In this document: positions 17,593-26,044 of the stretch, in pieces
Layout: each line of letters starts with the position of its first letter
Numbering within the stretch: position 1 is the stretch's first letter
Assembly (NCBI GenBank): GCA_902780305.1
Contig: CACZFB010000002.1
Location: forward strand, 62,001 to 126,000
DNA from: an uncultured Coriobacteriaceae bacterium
Lineage (GTDB): Bacteria; Actinomycetota; Coriobacteriia; Coriobacteriales; Atopobiaceae
Length of the DNA: 64,000 nt
Direction of reading: 5' to 3'
Position numbers and translations under genes: made by a program
The notes under the pieces: generated by a model
The model's database searches: none
The model's input: the letters and a program-made list of their open reading frames with translations, nothing else
Told to the model about the DNA's origin: nothing

Positions 17593-19419
17593 CTACTCAC
17601 CTGCCTTTGTGAGCTCGTCGGCAAAGGCGGGGTCGAAGCGCTGCGACAGCGGGTCGCGGCCCACTCCCTCCAGCTCGTCGAAGTCGGCCTCGCTGCCCTG
17701 CCGGTTTTGCGTCTGGTACACGTCGCGATAGATGTCGCAGGTTTGGATGAGCCGCTCCTCTGGGGCGAAGGCGGCCACGTGACCGGCGTCGAGCACCAGT
17801 ATGCGGTCGCAGGCGCCAAAGCTGCTGACGCGCTGCGAGATAACGATCTTGGTGGTGTTGGGAATCTGCTCGGCAAAGGCGCGCTGGATGGATGCGTCGG
17901 TGGCCGTGTCCACGGCGCTGGTGGAGTCGTCCAGAATCAGCACGCGCGGCCGCTTGAGCAGTGCGCGCGCGATGCAGAGGCGCTGGCGCTGGCCGCCGCT
18001 CACGTTGGTGCCACCCTGCTCGATTACGGTGTCGTAGCCGTCCGGCATGCGGTCAATAAACTCGTCGGCGCACGCCGCGGCGCAGGCCGCCTGGCATTCC
18101 TCGAGCGTGGCGTCGGGCTTGCCCCAGCGCAGGTTGTCCAGGATCGTGCCGCTAAAGAGCGTGTTTTGCTGCAGCACCACGGCCACGGCGTCGCGCAGCA
18201 CCTCGGTGTCGTAGGCGCGAACGTCCTGACCGCCCACGCGCACGGCGCCCGAGTCCACGTCGTACAGGCGGCAGATTAGGCTCACCAGCGTGGACTTGCC
18301 CGAGCCCGTGCCGCCCAGAACGCCAATGGTCTCTCCGGAGTCAATGTGCAGGTCGATGCCGGCAAGCGTCTCCTCGCCGTCGCCGGAGCGGTAGCTGAAG
18401 TTTACGGCCTCGAAGTCGATGGAGCCGTCGCGCACCTCGGTGAGGGCGTCTTCGGGGCTCACGATGTCGGGGGTCTCGTCGAGCACCTCCACAATGCGCT
18501 TGCCGCTGGCGGCGCTCATGGAGACCATAACAAAGATCATGGTGAGCATCATAAGGCTAATGAGCACGTTGAACACGTAGCCCAGAAGGCTCGTGAGCTG
18601 GCCGGTGGTAAGCTGGCCCGCCAGGATGGAGTGCGTGCCAAACCACGCCAGCGCGATGATGCACCCATAGATGGCAACGCCCATCACAGGGTTGTTGAAC
18701 GCGATCAGGCTCTCGGCCCGTACGAACAGGTCGTGCAGGTCGCCGGCTGCCCGGGAGAACTTTTGGTTCTCGTGATCCTCTCGCACGAAGGCCTTTACCA
18801 CGCGGATGGCCGTCACGTTTTCCTGCACGCTGGCGTTGAGGTCGTCGTAGCGCTCGAACACGCTGCCAAACAGGGGCATGGCCTTAAAGACGATGGCAGC
18901 GAGCGCCGCCGCGAGCACCACCATGGCCACCAGGAAGATGCTCGAGAGGCCCGGGCTAATAATCACGCTCATCACCAGCGACGCCACCAGCGAGATGGGC
19001 GCGCGCGTGGCGATGATAAGCGACATGTTGAAGGCGTTTTGCACGTTGGTGACGTCGGTGGTCATGCGGGTTACCAGGCCGACCGTGCTGAACTTGTCGA
19101 TGTTGGAGAAGCTGAAGGTCTGGACCTTCTCGAACAGGGAGTCGCGCAGGTTGGATGCCAGACCCGTGGAGGCGCGCGAGCCGAACACTGCCGAGGCGGA
19201 GTCGATGAGCAGGGCGACCACGGCGCACACGAGCATGATGCCGCCCCACAGCCATACCTGCCCCATGTTGGCCTGGGCGATGCCGCGGTCGATGAGCAGC
19301 GCCATTACGTAGGGGATGAGCACCTCCATGCCCACCGCGACGAGCGTGCAGAGCGGCGCGATGAGCGCAGGCCGTCGATACTCGCCCAGTTGACCAAGCA
19401 ACTTTTTGATTATGTCCAA
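17593..19419 (-). CDS. ABC exporter, first half-transporter (degenerate NBD)
   Basis: A 608-residue partner of the gene that follows it. Six hydrophobic helices fill about residues 15-310. The ATPase has Walker A GGTGSGKST and a good signature VSGGQRQRL, but Walker B reads LILDDSTSAVD, with Asp where the catalytic Glu should be. Together with the partner's LSAGQ signature, this predicts one consensus and one degenerate ATP site, as in heterodimeric exporters of the BmrCD type. Initiation is at TTG: AAGAAGG-like AGAAGGGAG lies eight bases upstream and no ATG fits the domain start. Confidence 0.92.
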   Translation of the reverse strand: MDIIKKLLGQLGEYRRPALIAPLCTLVAVGMEVLIPYVMALLIDRGIAQANMGQVWLWGGIMLVCAVVALLIDSASAVFGSRASTGLASNLRDSLFEKVQTFSFSNIDKFSTVGLVTRMTTDVTNVQNAFNMSLIIATRAPISLVASLVMSVIISPGLSSIFLVAMVVLAAALAAIVFKAMPLFGSVFERYDDLNASVQENVTAIRVVKAFVREDHENQKFSRAAGDLHDLFVRAESLIAFNNPVMGVAIYGCIIALAWFGTHSILAGQLTTGQLTSLLGYVFNVLISLMMLTMIFVMVSMSAASGKRIVEVLDETPDIVSPEDALTEVRDGSIDFEAVNFSYRSGDGEETLAGIDLHIDSGETIGVLGGTGSGKSTLVSLICRLYDVDSGAVRVGGQDVRAYDTEVLRDAVAVVLQQNTLFSGTILDNLRWGKPDATLEECQAACAAACADEFIDRMPDGYDTVIEQGGTNVSGGQRQRLCIARALLKRPRVLILDDSTSAVDTATDASIQRAFAEQIPNTTKIVISQRVSSFGACDRILVLDAGHVAAFAPEERLIQTCDIYRDVYQTQNRQGSEADFDELEGVGRDPLSQRFDPAFADELTKAGE

Positions 19420-19506
19420 AGCACCGCTCCCTTCTGGTCGTTTGCATCAGTTCTATTCTTGCATGTTGCACGATCGCTTGCACGGGAGAGCGTCTTCCTA
19501 GGCGGT

Positions 19507-19580
19507 GGCCTATCAATAGGGGTAACCCCCTTTGATTGCCACTAGTGGCAATCAAAGGGGGTTACCCCTATTGATAGGCC
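19507..19580. repeat. Double family B palindrome
   Basis: Two family B units joined head to head form one inverted repeat with arms of about 35 bp from GGCCTATCAATAGGGG to its complement, centred on ACTAGT. It lies upstream of the ABC exporter operon and just after the dehydrogenase stop. Confidence 0.92.
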
Positions 19581-19582
19581 CG

Positions 19583-20557
19583 CTAGCGAGTGTTCACAAC
19601 GTGGGTGAGCGGCTCGCCCGCCACAAAGCGGCGCAGGTTCTGGCAGCACACCTCGCAAATGCGCTCCTCGGTGCCATCGCTCTTGCCAAAGGCCCCACCC
19701 GCTTGGTGCGGGGTAATCACGCAGCGCGGCTCGCTCCACAGCGGATGGCTCGTGGGCAGTGGCTCGGGCTCGGTGACGTCGAGTGCCGCCCCGCGCAGAT
19801 GGCCATCGCGGAGCACCCGTGCGAGCGCGTCGCAGTCCACGAAGTTGCCGCGGCCGACGTTTACCAAGATGGAGCCGGGCATCATGGCGCGAAGCCTGCG
19901 CTCGTCGAGCCAGCCAGCGGTATCGTCCACGTTGGGCAGGCAGTTGACAACCACCTGAGACGAGCCCAGGCATCCCTCGGCCTCATCCAGGGTAACCAAC
20001 TCGTCGAAGTGGGGCCGCGGCGTGGCGGTGTTGCGACACACGCCTACGCAGCGCACGCCAAAGCCCTGGAGCCGTCGCGCGGTGCAGGTACCAATGTCGC
20101 CGGCGCCCAGGATGAGCACCTGCGTGCCCTCCAAGGACATGACGGCCCCCACGCCCTGCCAGAGCCTTTGCTCCTGCAGCCGCACGTAGGCGGGGAGGTT
20201 CTGGGCTATGGCGAGCACCTGGCCCACGACGTACTGCGAGATGATGTGGCCGTAGGCCGTGCCGGCCACGTTGGTGAGGATCACGCCTTCGGGAAAGGGA
20301 ATCTCTCCGCGCGTGTACAGGTCGGTGCCGGCCCAGGTCATCTGCACCCAGCGAACCGGGGCGCCCTCCGCGAGCAGGGCGGGGGCGGGTTCGCCAATAA
20401 CGACGTCGGTCTCGCGTAGCAGCTCGCGCATCTGAGCGCTGTCTGCCGGCACGTCCGTTTGGCGCAGCACGGCGTCGGGCCCGGCGGCCTGGCGGAGTCG
20501 CTGCAGGTGATGCTCCTTAAACGGTACGGTTACCAGAATGCGTAGGGCGTTGCTCAT
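19583..20557 (-). CDS. D-isomer-specific 2-hydroxyacid dehydrogenase
   Basis: A 324-residue NAD(P)-dependent dehydrogenase. The Rossmann motif is LGAGDIGTCTARRL. The catalytic triad is visible as Arg in VNVGRGNFVD, Glu in DVTEPEPLP and His in ITPHQAGG. An N-terminal substrate domain precedes it. The sequence is closest in feel to the glyoxylate/hydroxypyruvate reductase or phosphoglycerate-dehydrogenase-like group, so the substrate is open. The ATG at 20557 is chosen over a TTG at 20572 because GGATGAG is spaced correctly and the TTG lies inside the preceding gene. Only seven bases separate it from the methyltransferase gene, so the two are co-transcribed. Confidence 0.9.
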   Translation of the reverse strand: MSNALRILVTVPFKEHHLQRLRQAAGPDAVLRQTDVPADSAQMRELLRETDVVIGEPAPALLAEGAPVRWVQMTWAGTDLYTRGEIPFPEGVILTNVAGTAYGHIISQYVVGQVLAIAQNLPAYVRLQEQRLWQGVGAVMSLEGTQVLILGAGDIGTCTARRLQGFGVRCVGVCRNTATPRPHFDELVTLDEAEGCLGSSQVVVNCLPNVDDTAGWLDERRLRAMMPGSILVNVGRGNFVDCDALARVLRDGHLRGAALDVTEPEPLPTSHPLWSEPRCVITPHQAGGAFGKSDGTEERICEVCCQNLRRFVAGEPLTHVVNTR

Positions 20558-20564
20558 GGGGGTC

Positions 20565-22778
20565 TCATCCAATCTGTGACGGCTGGTCCTTGTGTACCAG
20601 CAAACAGCATGGCGTCTTGCGCGACCGCGCGAAGTCGTGGGGGACCACGCGGCTGGTTATGTCCTCGACGCGCGCGCCGGGGGTCCTGACGTTGATGGGT
20701 CCTGGGGTGAAGTCGGCGTCCGGGCACGCGAACAGCAGGGTTCCGCCGCTCGCCAGAATGGCCGTGGCGTTGCGCAGGAGCGTGTTGAGTTCGGCGCGCA
20801 GGTCCCACTCGCGTCCGCCCGCGTCCTTGGCGGGCAGCCAGGAGGGGGCAACGCACAGCACCACGTCGTAGCTGCGGCGCGCCCGCGCCTCGCCCTCGAG
20901 CCACATGCGGACGTCCTGGCAATGCGTGCGATGCTGCTTGCCAGCGATTCCGTTGTCACGCAGTAGGGCGCGCGCGGCGTCGAGCTGTGGCTTGGAGGCG
21001 TCCACCACAATCGTGCTCTGCGCGTTGGCCGCGGCATGCGCAAGAGCCGACGCCCCGGTGGCAAACAGGCAGGCAACGCGCTTGTTGTGCCCCAGCTCGC
21101 CGGCAAGCTGTCGCACGGAGCGCAAGGCGAGGGGCAGCCGCGCGTCTGGCTTCGCGAGGTCGATCGTAAACGTCAGGGGTCCCTCGGCAACCGTTATGGG
21201 ATACGGCTCGCGCGCGTCCTGCTCCCACGCCAGCGGGAGCACGTGCGATCTGGGGACGTCCAACGTCGCGCTCGCTATGGATGACGCGTCGGCCAGCCGT
21301 TGCGCGGCCTGCTGCGAATCCACCGAGCTGGGGCGCCGATGCTCGACGATACGCACGTATTGGCCTTCGGGATCGCGCTCCGCCAAGGCGAACAGGTCGA
21401 TGGCAAACGCGAACTCCGGCAGGTCGGCGTCGTAGATGCGGTAGCAGGCAACCTGCTCCTTGCGCGCCCAACGGGATCGCTCGCGCGCGACCTTGCGCAG
21501 CCGCGCGGCGAACTGCGCGCTGTTTTTTTGGGCGATCGGCACACGCCTTGTGACACCCGCCAGCGACGTTATGCTGTGCTCCAGTCGTGGCTCGTCGGTG
21601 CGGTACAGACGGACCCACGTGGCGATGGGCCCGTTAAAGCACGAGATGGTCGTGTGGGGCGTGCGCCCAAGTGCCGAGTCCACGCCGGCATCGGGCGTGA
21701 TCAGCGCCACGTGCCAGCCGGTGGGAATCGCCTCGATACCTGCAGAGAGGGCCGCGTAGGTCTGCGGGAGCTCCTGGCCCGAGAGCAGTCGCTGGCCGTA
21801 GGGCGGGTTGGCCACCAAAAGGCCTGGGGCATCCTGATAACCGTACAGACGCTTGAGGTAGCGGTCGAGCTTCTGGGCGTCTCCCTTGTAGAAGCGTATG
21901 GCTGAGGGTATCTGGGCACGCTTGGCGTTGTCGCGGGCGATTGCCAGCGCCTGCGGGTCGATGTCGCCCGCGAGGATGCGGGGTGCCTCGGCCGCGCGGC
22001 ATGCGGCCTCGGCCTGCTCCACGACGCTTGCCCACAGCCGCTCGTCGTGGCGCTTCCAGCCCTGGAATCCCCAGCGGGTGCGCAGCAGGCCGGGCGCGCG
22101 GTTCTCCAGGATGAGCGCGGCCTCGATGGCGAGCGTTCCCGAGCCGCACATGGGATCCACCAGCATGCCGCCCTCCCGCGACAGGCGAGGCCAGTCCGCA
22201 GCCAGCAGCAGGCCGGCCGCGAGGGTCTCCTTAAGGGGTGCCTCGGTGGACACGCCGTCTTCTCGGTAGCCGCGTCTGTGCAGAGACGGACCCGAGAGGT
22301 TGAGGTACAGCGTTGCCTTGTGCTGGTGCAGTGCCACGTTTACGGAGAAGTCGGGCTGCGTCGTGCTCACGTCGGGTCGCGTTCCGCGTCGGTCGCGCAA
22401 CCGGTCGCACAACGCGTCCTTAACCTTGAGCGCCGTAAACTTGGTGTTGCGCAGCTGGTCGTTTTGGCCGTGCGCGTCCACGAAGATGGTTGCGTCGGCG
22501 GGGACGTGTTCCTCCCAGGCAAAGCCGACGACGCCGTTATAGAGGGCCTGCGCGTCGGTGGCCGGCACGCGCGCGAGCACGAGCTGCACGCGGGTGGCGA
22601 CCCGGCTCCACAGGCACGCGCGGTAGGCGTCTGCCAGCGACCCGAAGAAGGCCACACCACCGCGCAGCGGACGCACGCGCCTGGCGCGCAGGTCCTTGAG
22701 CTCTGCGGCAAGCGTTTGCTCGAACCCGCTGGCACAGCGCGCAAAGAGCTCCAAATCCGTGTTGTTCGTGTGGCCCAT
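20565..22778 (-). CDS. rlmL: RlmKL-type bifunctional 23S rRNA methyltransferase (C-terminal half probably degenerate)
   Basis: A 737-residue protein with the RlmKL order. An N-terminal ferredoxin-like/THUMP region (1-165) precedes the RlmL guanine-N2-methyltransferase (about 170-400), with SAM motif DPMCGSGTLAIEAA and catalytic NPPYGQRL. The C-terminal half is RlmK-like (about 430-730). In E. coli RlmL makes m2G2445 and RlmK makes m7G2069. Here the position of the RlmK DPPTFS motif reads VAPSWLP, losing the Asp, so the K activity may be lost. The start ATG at 22778 has GAGG ten bases upstream. The gene heads a two-gene operon with the dehydrogenase. Confidence 0.88.
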   Translation of the reverse strand: MGHTNNTDLELFARCASGFEQTLAAELKDLRARRVRPLRGGVAFFGSLADAYRACLWSRVATRVQLVLARVPATDAQALYNGVVGFAWEEHVPADATIFVDAHGQNDQLRNTKFTALKVKDALCDRLRDRRGTRPDVSTTQPDFSVNVALHQHKATLYLNLSGPSLHRRGYREDGVSTEAPLKETLAAGLLLAADWPRLSREGGMLVDPMCGSGTLAIEAALILENRAPGLLRTRWGFQGWKRHDERLWASVVEQAEAACRAAEAPRILAGDIDPQALAIARDNAKRAQIPSAIRFYKGDAQKLDRYLKRLYGYQDAPGLLVANPPYGQRLLSGQELPQTYAALSAGIEAIPTGWHVALITPDAGVDSALGRTPHTTISCFNGPIATWVRLYRTDEPRLEHSITSLAGVTRRVPIAQKNSAQFAARLRKVARERSRWARKEQVACYRIYDADLPEFAFAIDLFALAERDPEGQYVRIVEHRRPSSVDSQQAAQRLADASSIASATLDVPRSHVLPLAWEQDAREPYPITVAEGPLTFTIDLAKPDARLPLALRSVRQLAGELGHNKRVACLFATGASALAHAAANAQSTIVVDASKPQLDAARALLRDNGIAGKQHRTHCQDVRMWLEGEARARRSYDVVLCVAPSWLPAKDAGGREWDLRAELNTLLRNATAILASGGTLLFACPDADFTPGPINVRTPGARVEDITSRVVPHDFARSRKTPCCLLVHKDQPSQIG

Positions 22779-22843
22779 GTGCGAATGTCCTCTCAGTTGC
22801 TTTGCTTGCCATTATATGGGTAAGCAAGGGAACGGACGCGAAG

Positions 22844-22917
22844 TGGCACAAAGGGGACAGTCCTCCGGACAAAGGGGACAGTCCCCTGGACATAGGGGAC
22901 AGTCCCCTTTGTCCAGG
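22844..22917. repeat. Family A palindrome, three half-units, between divergent genes
   Basis: ACAAAGGGGACAGTCCTCC, then ACAAAGGGGACAGTCCCC and ATAGGGGACAGTCCCCTTTG in tandem. One arm has decayed (TCCTCC). It lies in the divergent region between the methyltransferase and thioredoxin-like genes. Confidence 0.87.
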
Positions 22918-22939
22918 ATTGTGGGAATGGCGGTGGAAG

Positions 22940-23524
22940 ATGGACAAAAGGAAGCGGGGCGTGGTGATCGCGGGCATCGCGCTTGTGGTGGTGCTGGTCG
23001 CGGCGGTGGTGGGCTATCGAATGCTGGCACCGGTGAATCAAGGCGGCAACAGCGAGCCCGGCGCGAGCGCCGCGGCAACACAGGAAAACACGCCGTTGCT
23101 GGCCGACTACGACGCGACCGTATACACCGGCGAGGGCGAGGCGACCACGCTCACCCAAATCGCCAACGGACGGCCGCTGGTAATCAACTTTTGGGCCACG
23201 TGGTGCCCCTATTGCGTTGATGAGATGCCCGAGTTCCAGCAGATTGCACGCGAGTTCGGCGATCAGGTGGCGTTTGCGTTCGTGGACAGCGTGGACGGTC
23301 GCAGGGAGCAGGTGCAGACGACCCAGGAGTGGCTTGGGCAAAACGGCTACGACGACCTGCCCGTGTACTACGACAGCGAACGGGAGGCGGTCGCCGCGTT
23401 TGGGGCCAGGTCGCTCCCCACGACGGTGGTTGTTGGGGCTGACGGTAAGATCCTCTCGGCCTCGGCCGGCATGATCGACCCCACCCTCATGCGCGCCACG
23501 CTTTCGCAGCAGGTGCGGCAATGA
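22940..23524 (+). CDS. Membrane-anchored TlpA/ResA-like thioredoxin
   Basis: A 194-residue thiol-disulfide oxidoreductase. A basic start (MDKRKRG) and one hydrophobic segment (about 8-27) anchor it outside the membrane. A low-complexity linker leads to a thioredoxin fold with active site WATWCPYC and cis-Pro in RSLPTTVVV. Such proteins reduce or isomerise extracytoplasmic disulfides, fed with electrons by CcdA. The ccdA gene follows with an ATGA overlap, which supports the pairing. A longer upstream frame only reads through the family A repeat, so the ATG at 22940 is used although its ribosome site is weak. Confidence 0.9.
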   Translation: MDKRKRGVVIAGIALVVVLVAAVVGYRMLAPVNQGGNSEPGASAAATQENTPLLADYDATVYTGEGEATTLTQIANGRPLVINFWATWCPYCVDEMPEFQQIAREFGDQVAFAFVDSVDGRREQVQTTQEWLGQNGYDDLPVYYDSEREAVAAFGARSLPTTVVVGADGKILSASAGMIDPTLMRATLSQQVRQ

Positions 23525-24201
23525 ACTACCTGCTCACGTTTTTGGAAGGCATCGTGACCTTTGCCTCGCCGTGCCTGCTGCCCCTGCTTCCGCTCTACGT
23601 TGCCTATTTTGCGGGCGGCGCCGACGAGGGCGCGCCCGGTGGTGTTCGGCACACCGTAACGTGCGCGCTTGGGTTCGTGCTGGGATTCTCGGCGGTTTTT
23701 GTGGCGCTGGGTGCCTTTGCGGGCACGCTGGGATCGTGGCTCGTAACGTACGGACGGGCGATTGACGTGGTGTGTGGCGTGGTGCTGGTTGCCCTGGGGC
23801 TCAACTACGCGGGCGTCCTGCGCATTCCGTGGCTCGCCCGTACGCGAAGACCTGCCAACGCGGTGATGCCGCGCACCTTTGGCAGCTCGGTGCTGTTTGG
23901 CCTGGTGTTTGCCGTGGGTTGGTCTCCATGTGTGGGCACGTTTTTGGCGTCGGCCCTGGGCCTTGCCGCCTCCTCCGGCAGCACGGTTACGGGCGTGTTG
24001 CTGCTGTGCTGCTATTCGGTGGGGCTCGGGGTGCCGTTTGTGCTTTCGGCCGTGCTGCTCGACCAGCTGGAGGGCGCCTTCGCGTGGGTAAGACGCCACT
24101 ACGACGTGATCAACCGTGCGTGCGGCTTGGCCCTGGTGTGCATGGGCGTGCTCATGGCCACAGGCGTCTTGGGAAGCTGGCTCGGACTGCTTGCCCGGTA
24201 G
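23521..24201 (+). CDS. ccdA: CcdA-type cytochrome c biogenesis / thiol electron-transfer membrane protein
   Basis: A 226-residue six-helix membrane protein of the DsbD-beta/CcdA family. The two redox Cys are in the usual motifs: FASPCLLPLLPLY in the first helix and GWSPCVGTF in the fourth. It passes electrons from cytoplasmic thioredoxin to extracytoplasmic thioredoxins. Its start codon overlaps the stop of the TlpA-like gene (ATGA), so the two proteins very likely form one pathway. No c-type cytochrome genes are visible here, so the pair may serve general extracytoplasmic thiol reduction. Confidence 0.93.
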   Translation: MNYLLTFLEGIVTFASPCLLPLLPLYVAYFAGGADEGAPGGVRHTVTCALGFVLGFSAVFVALGAFAGTLGSWLVTYGRAIDVVCGVVLVALGLNYAGVLRIPWLARTRRPANAVMPRTFGSSVLFGLVFAVGWSPCVGTFLASALGLAASSGSTVTGVLLLCCYSVGLGVPFVLSAVLLDQLEGAFAWVRRHYDVINRACGLALVCMGVLMATGVLGSWLGLLAR

Positions 24202-24275
24202 CGCGGGGAGCACGGGTACTCAAACAAATCGCGTAATCACAATAGCGTTACTTTTAACCCTGGTCAGCCTGCGCC

Positions 24276-24310
24276 AGCCCATCAAAGGGGATAACCCCCA
24301 TTGATGGGCT
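24276..24310. repeat. Family B palindrome between convergent genes
   Basis: AGCCCATCAAAGGGG and CCCCCATTGATGGGCT around a short ATAA loop with one mismatch pair, between ccdA and the EIIB-ROK gene. Confidence 0.9.
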
Positions 24311-24318
24311 GACTGCCA

Positions 24319-25773
24319 CTAATGCTTGCGGTGGGGGCGCGGGTTGTTGAGCTTTTGCAGGCAGAGCGCGAGCTCTCCAAGCGCGATGCGTTCCCGATAG
24401 TCGGTGACGCGTATGAGGCGGGGAATGTAGGTGTCGAGCTTCTTGCCAAAGTAACGCGAGATCTCCTTGCGCAGCACGTCCATGTCGTCCAGAAGGTCGA
24501 CGGCAACATAGATGGCGTCGGGCGCGAGCAGTGCAATGTCGGCGGCGAGCAGGGGAGCCACCGTCTTGCACATGCCCGCGGACGTCCAGGCGTTGCTTGT
24601 GTCGCGCTTGGCCGGATCGGGCTCGTGCACGGCCGCAAACAGCGGCGCAAGCTCGCCGGCAAAGTTTTTGCGCCCCTTAACCAGGTGTCCGTCCACCACG
24701 ATGCCCTGCCCACCCACAAGGTACCCGGTCTGCTGGGTGTGCAACACCACCGAGTCGTATTCGTTCTGGCTCACGTAGCAGCCGACGGCACCGGCGTTGG
24801 CGTTGTTGTCCACAAACACCTTGGTCCCGTAGCGCTTGTACAGGGTCCTGCCGAGTTCGTAGTCGGTAAGCTGCCTCGATACAAACGCCACGGTCCCGCG
24901 GTTGATGACGCCGGGAACGGCGATGCCGATGGCGTCGAGGTCGCTTGGGTTCCAGCCCTGCACGTGCAGCGTGGCGAGCAGGTCCTCGACGTCGCGCAGG
25001 TCGTGCTTGGGCTTGGTTATGCTGCCATGCGCCACCTCATCGCCCTTGTCGTAGATTCTCCAGCCAATCCAGGACGAACGCGGCTGGCTGATGGCGGTGA
25101 CCACCATAATGCGCTTGTCGTTGTGCAGGTCTCGAACGAGCTTGAGGTTGGTGACGTCCTGCTCGGGAAACACCGTGTGGTCGGACAGGAGGTGCATAAC
25201 CATGCGTAGCGCACCTCCCGCGTCGAAGCTCGCAAAGATCTTGGCGGGAATCTGCACGACCACGGATTCGGGAAACGACTTGGCTACGGCATCGCGTTGG
25301 TAGGCCACCTGCGGCGCGAGCAGCACGGCGTCGTAGGATCCGCCCTGGGCACGGGCCTGCTCGAGGGGAATGGCGTCGAAGGTGTAGTCGAGCGAGAGGG
25401 TCTTGGCGGCCTCGGCAAGCTTGTTGGCAAACATGCTTGTGGTGAGGCCTGCCGTGCAGCACAGCAGCACGCGCGTGGGACCAAAGAGGTCTTCCTGCTG
25501 CAGCTCGCTGGCCATCTCGCCAAAGAGCTCCTCGGCACGGGCCTCGTCCTCCAACTCGAAGTGCAGGAAGAACTTGGGCTCGCACGAGCACTCCGCATCC
25601 ACTATGCGTAGCTCGACGATTTCGGGCGCGTCCTCGAAGGCATAGAAGATGACCTCTCCGCGGGCGTGCGGGGTGCTCAGGATGATGTGGTCGTCGTCAA
25701 CCTGCTCCGTCGTGCAGTTGGGTATGGGATAGTTCGCGACATATGCGCGAAAGTCGCGTCCGAGTTGGTTCAT
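24319..25773 (-). CDS. Fusion of a PTS EIIB-like domain with a degenerate ROK domain
   Basis: A 484-residue cytoplasmic protein in three parts. Residues 1-95 are an acidic domain I do not recognise. Residues about 98-195 resemble a lactose/cellobiose-type PTS EIIB: the beta-strand-Cys loop reads LLCCTAGLTTS, and Cys106 fits the phosphorylated Cys of the CxxGxxTS pattern. Residues about 220-484 resemble ROK sugar kinases and repressors (GIAVPGVI, VDNNANAGAVG, GGQGIVVDG, GELAPLF). The ROK phosphate-binding DxGGT is absent, the catalytic Asp of NDAN is Asn (DNNAN), and the Cys-rich zinc motif is missing. It also lacks a helix-turn-helix. A non-catalytic sugar/PTS sensor is my inference. The ATG follows AGGAGGAACG. 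Confidence 0.72.
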   Translation of the reverse strand: MNQLGRDFRAYVANYPIPNCTTEQVDDDHIILSTPHARGEVIFYAFEDAPEIVELRIVDAECSCEPKFFLHFELEDEARAEELFGEMASELQQEDLFGPTRVLLCCTAGLTTSMFANKLAEAAKTLSLDYTFDAIPLEQARAQGGSYDAVLLAPQVAYQRDAVAKSFPESVVVQIPAKIFASFDAGGALRMVMHLLSDHTVFPEQDVTNLKLVRDLHNDKRIMVVTAISQPRSSWIGWRIYDKGDEVAHGSITKPKHDLRDVEDLLATLHVQGWNPSDLDAIGIAVPGVINRGTVAFVSRQLTDYELGRTLYKRYGTKVFVDNNANAGAVGCYVSQNEYDSVVLHTQQTGYLVGGQGIVVDGHLVKGRKNFAGELAPLFAAVHEPDPAKRDTSNAWTSAGMCKTVAPLLAADIALLAPDAIYVAVDLLDDMDVLRKEISRYFGKKLDTYIPRLIRVTDYRERIALGELALCLQKLNNPRPHRKH

Positions 25774-25884
25774 CGTTCCTCCTGCAATGCAAGATGCCGT
25801 CATTCTTTATGATAGCGCGAGCGCGCGTCGGTCTGTTAAACGACTTCCTATTGCCTCGCGACCGATCGGGCACGGCGGGCGGTA

Positions 25885-25960
25885 CGCGGGGGTCCCCTGG
25901 ACAAAAGGGACAGTCCCCTGGACACAGGGGACTGTCCCTTTTGTCCAGGGGACCCCCGCG
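25885..25960. repeat. Long perfect family A palindrome
   Basis: Arms of 36 bp begin CGCGGGGGTCCCCTGGACAA and are mirrored exactly around the 4-base loop GACA. It is the most extensive perfect copy and lies between divergent genes. Confidence 0.93.
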
Positions 25961-26010
25961 TCCAACCAGCCCGGTGCCTGGTGGGTTTTGCGCGCGTGCC
26001 CCCAAGCGGG

Positions 26011-26016
26011 TACACT
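26011..26016 (+). promoter_or_regulatory. Candidate -10 element
   Basis: TACACT lies 29 bases before the GTG start of the coiled-coil protein; -35 not evident. Confidence 0.35.
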
Positions 26017-26044
26017 TACTGCAGAGCGAGGGACGGAGGTTGGC

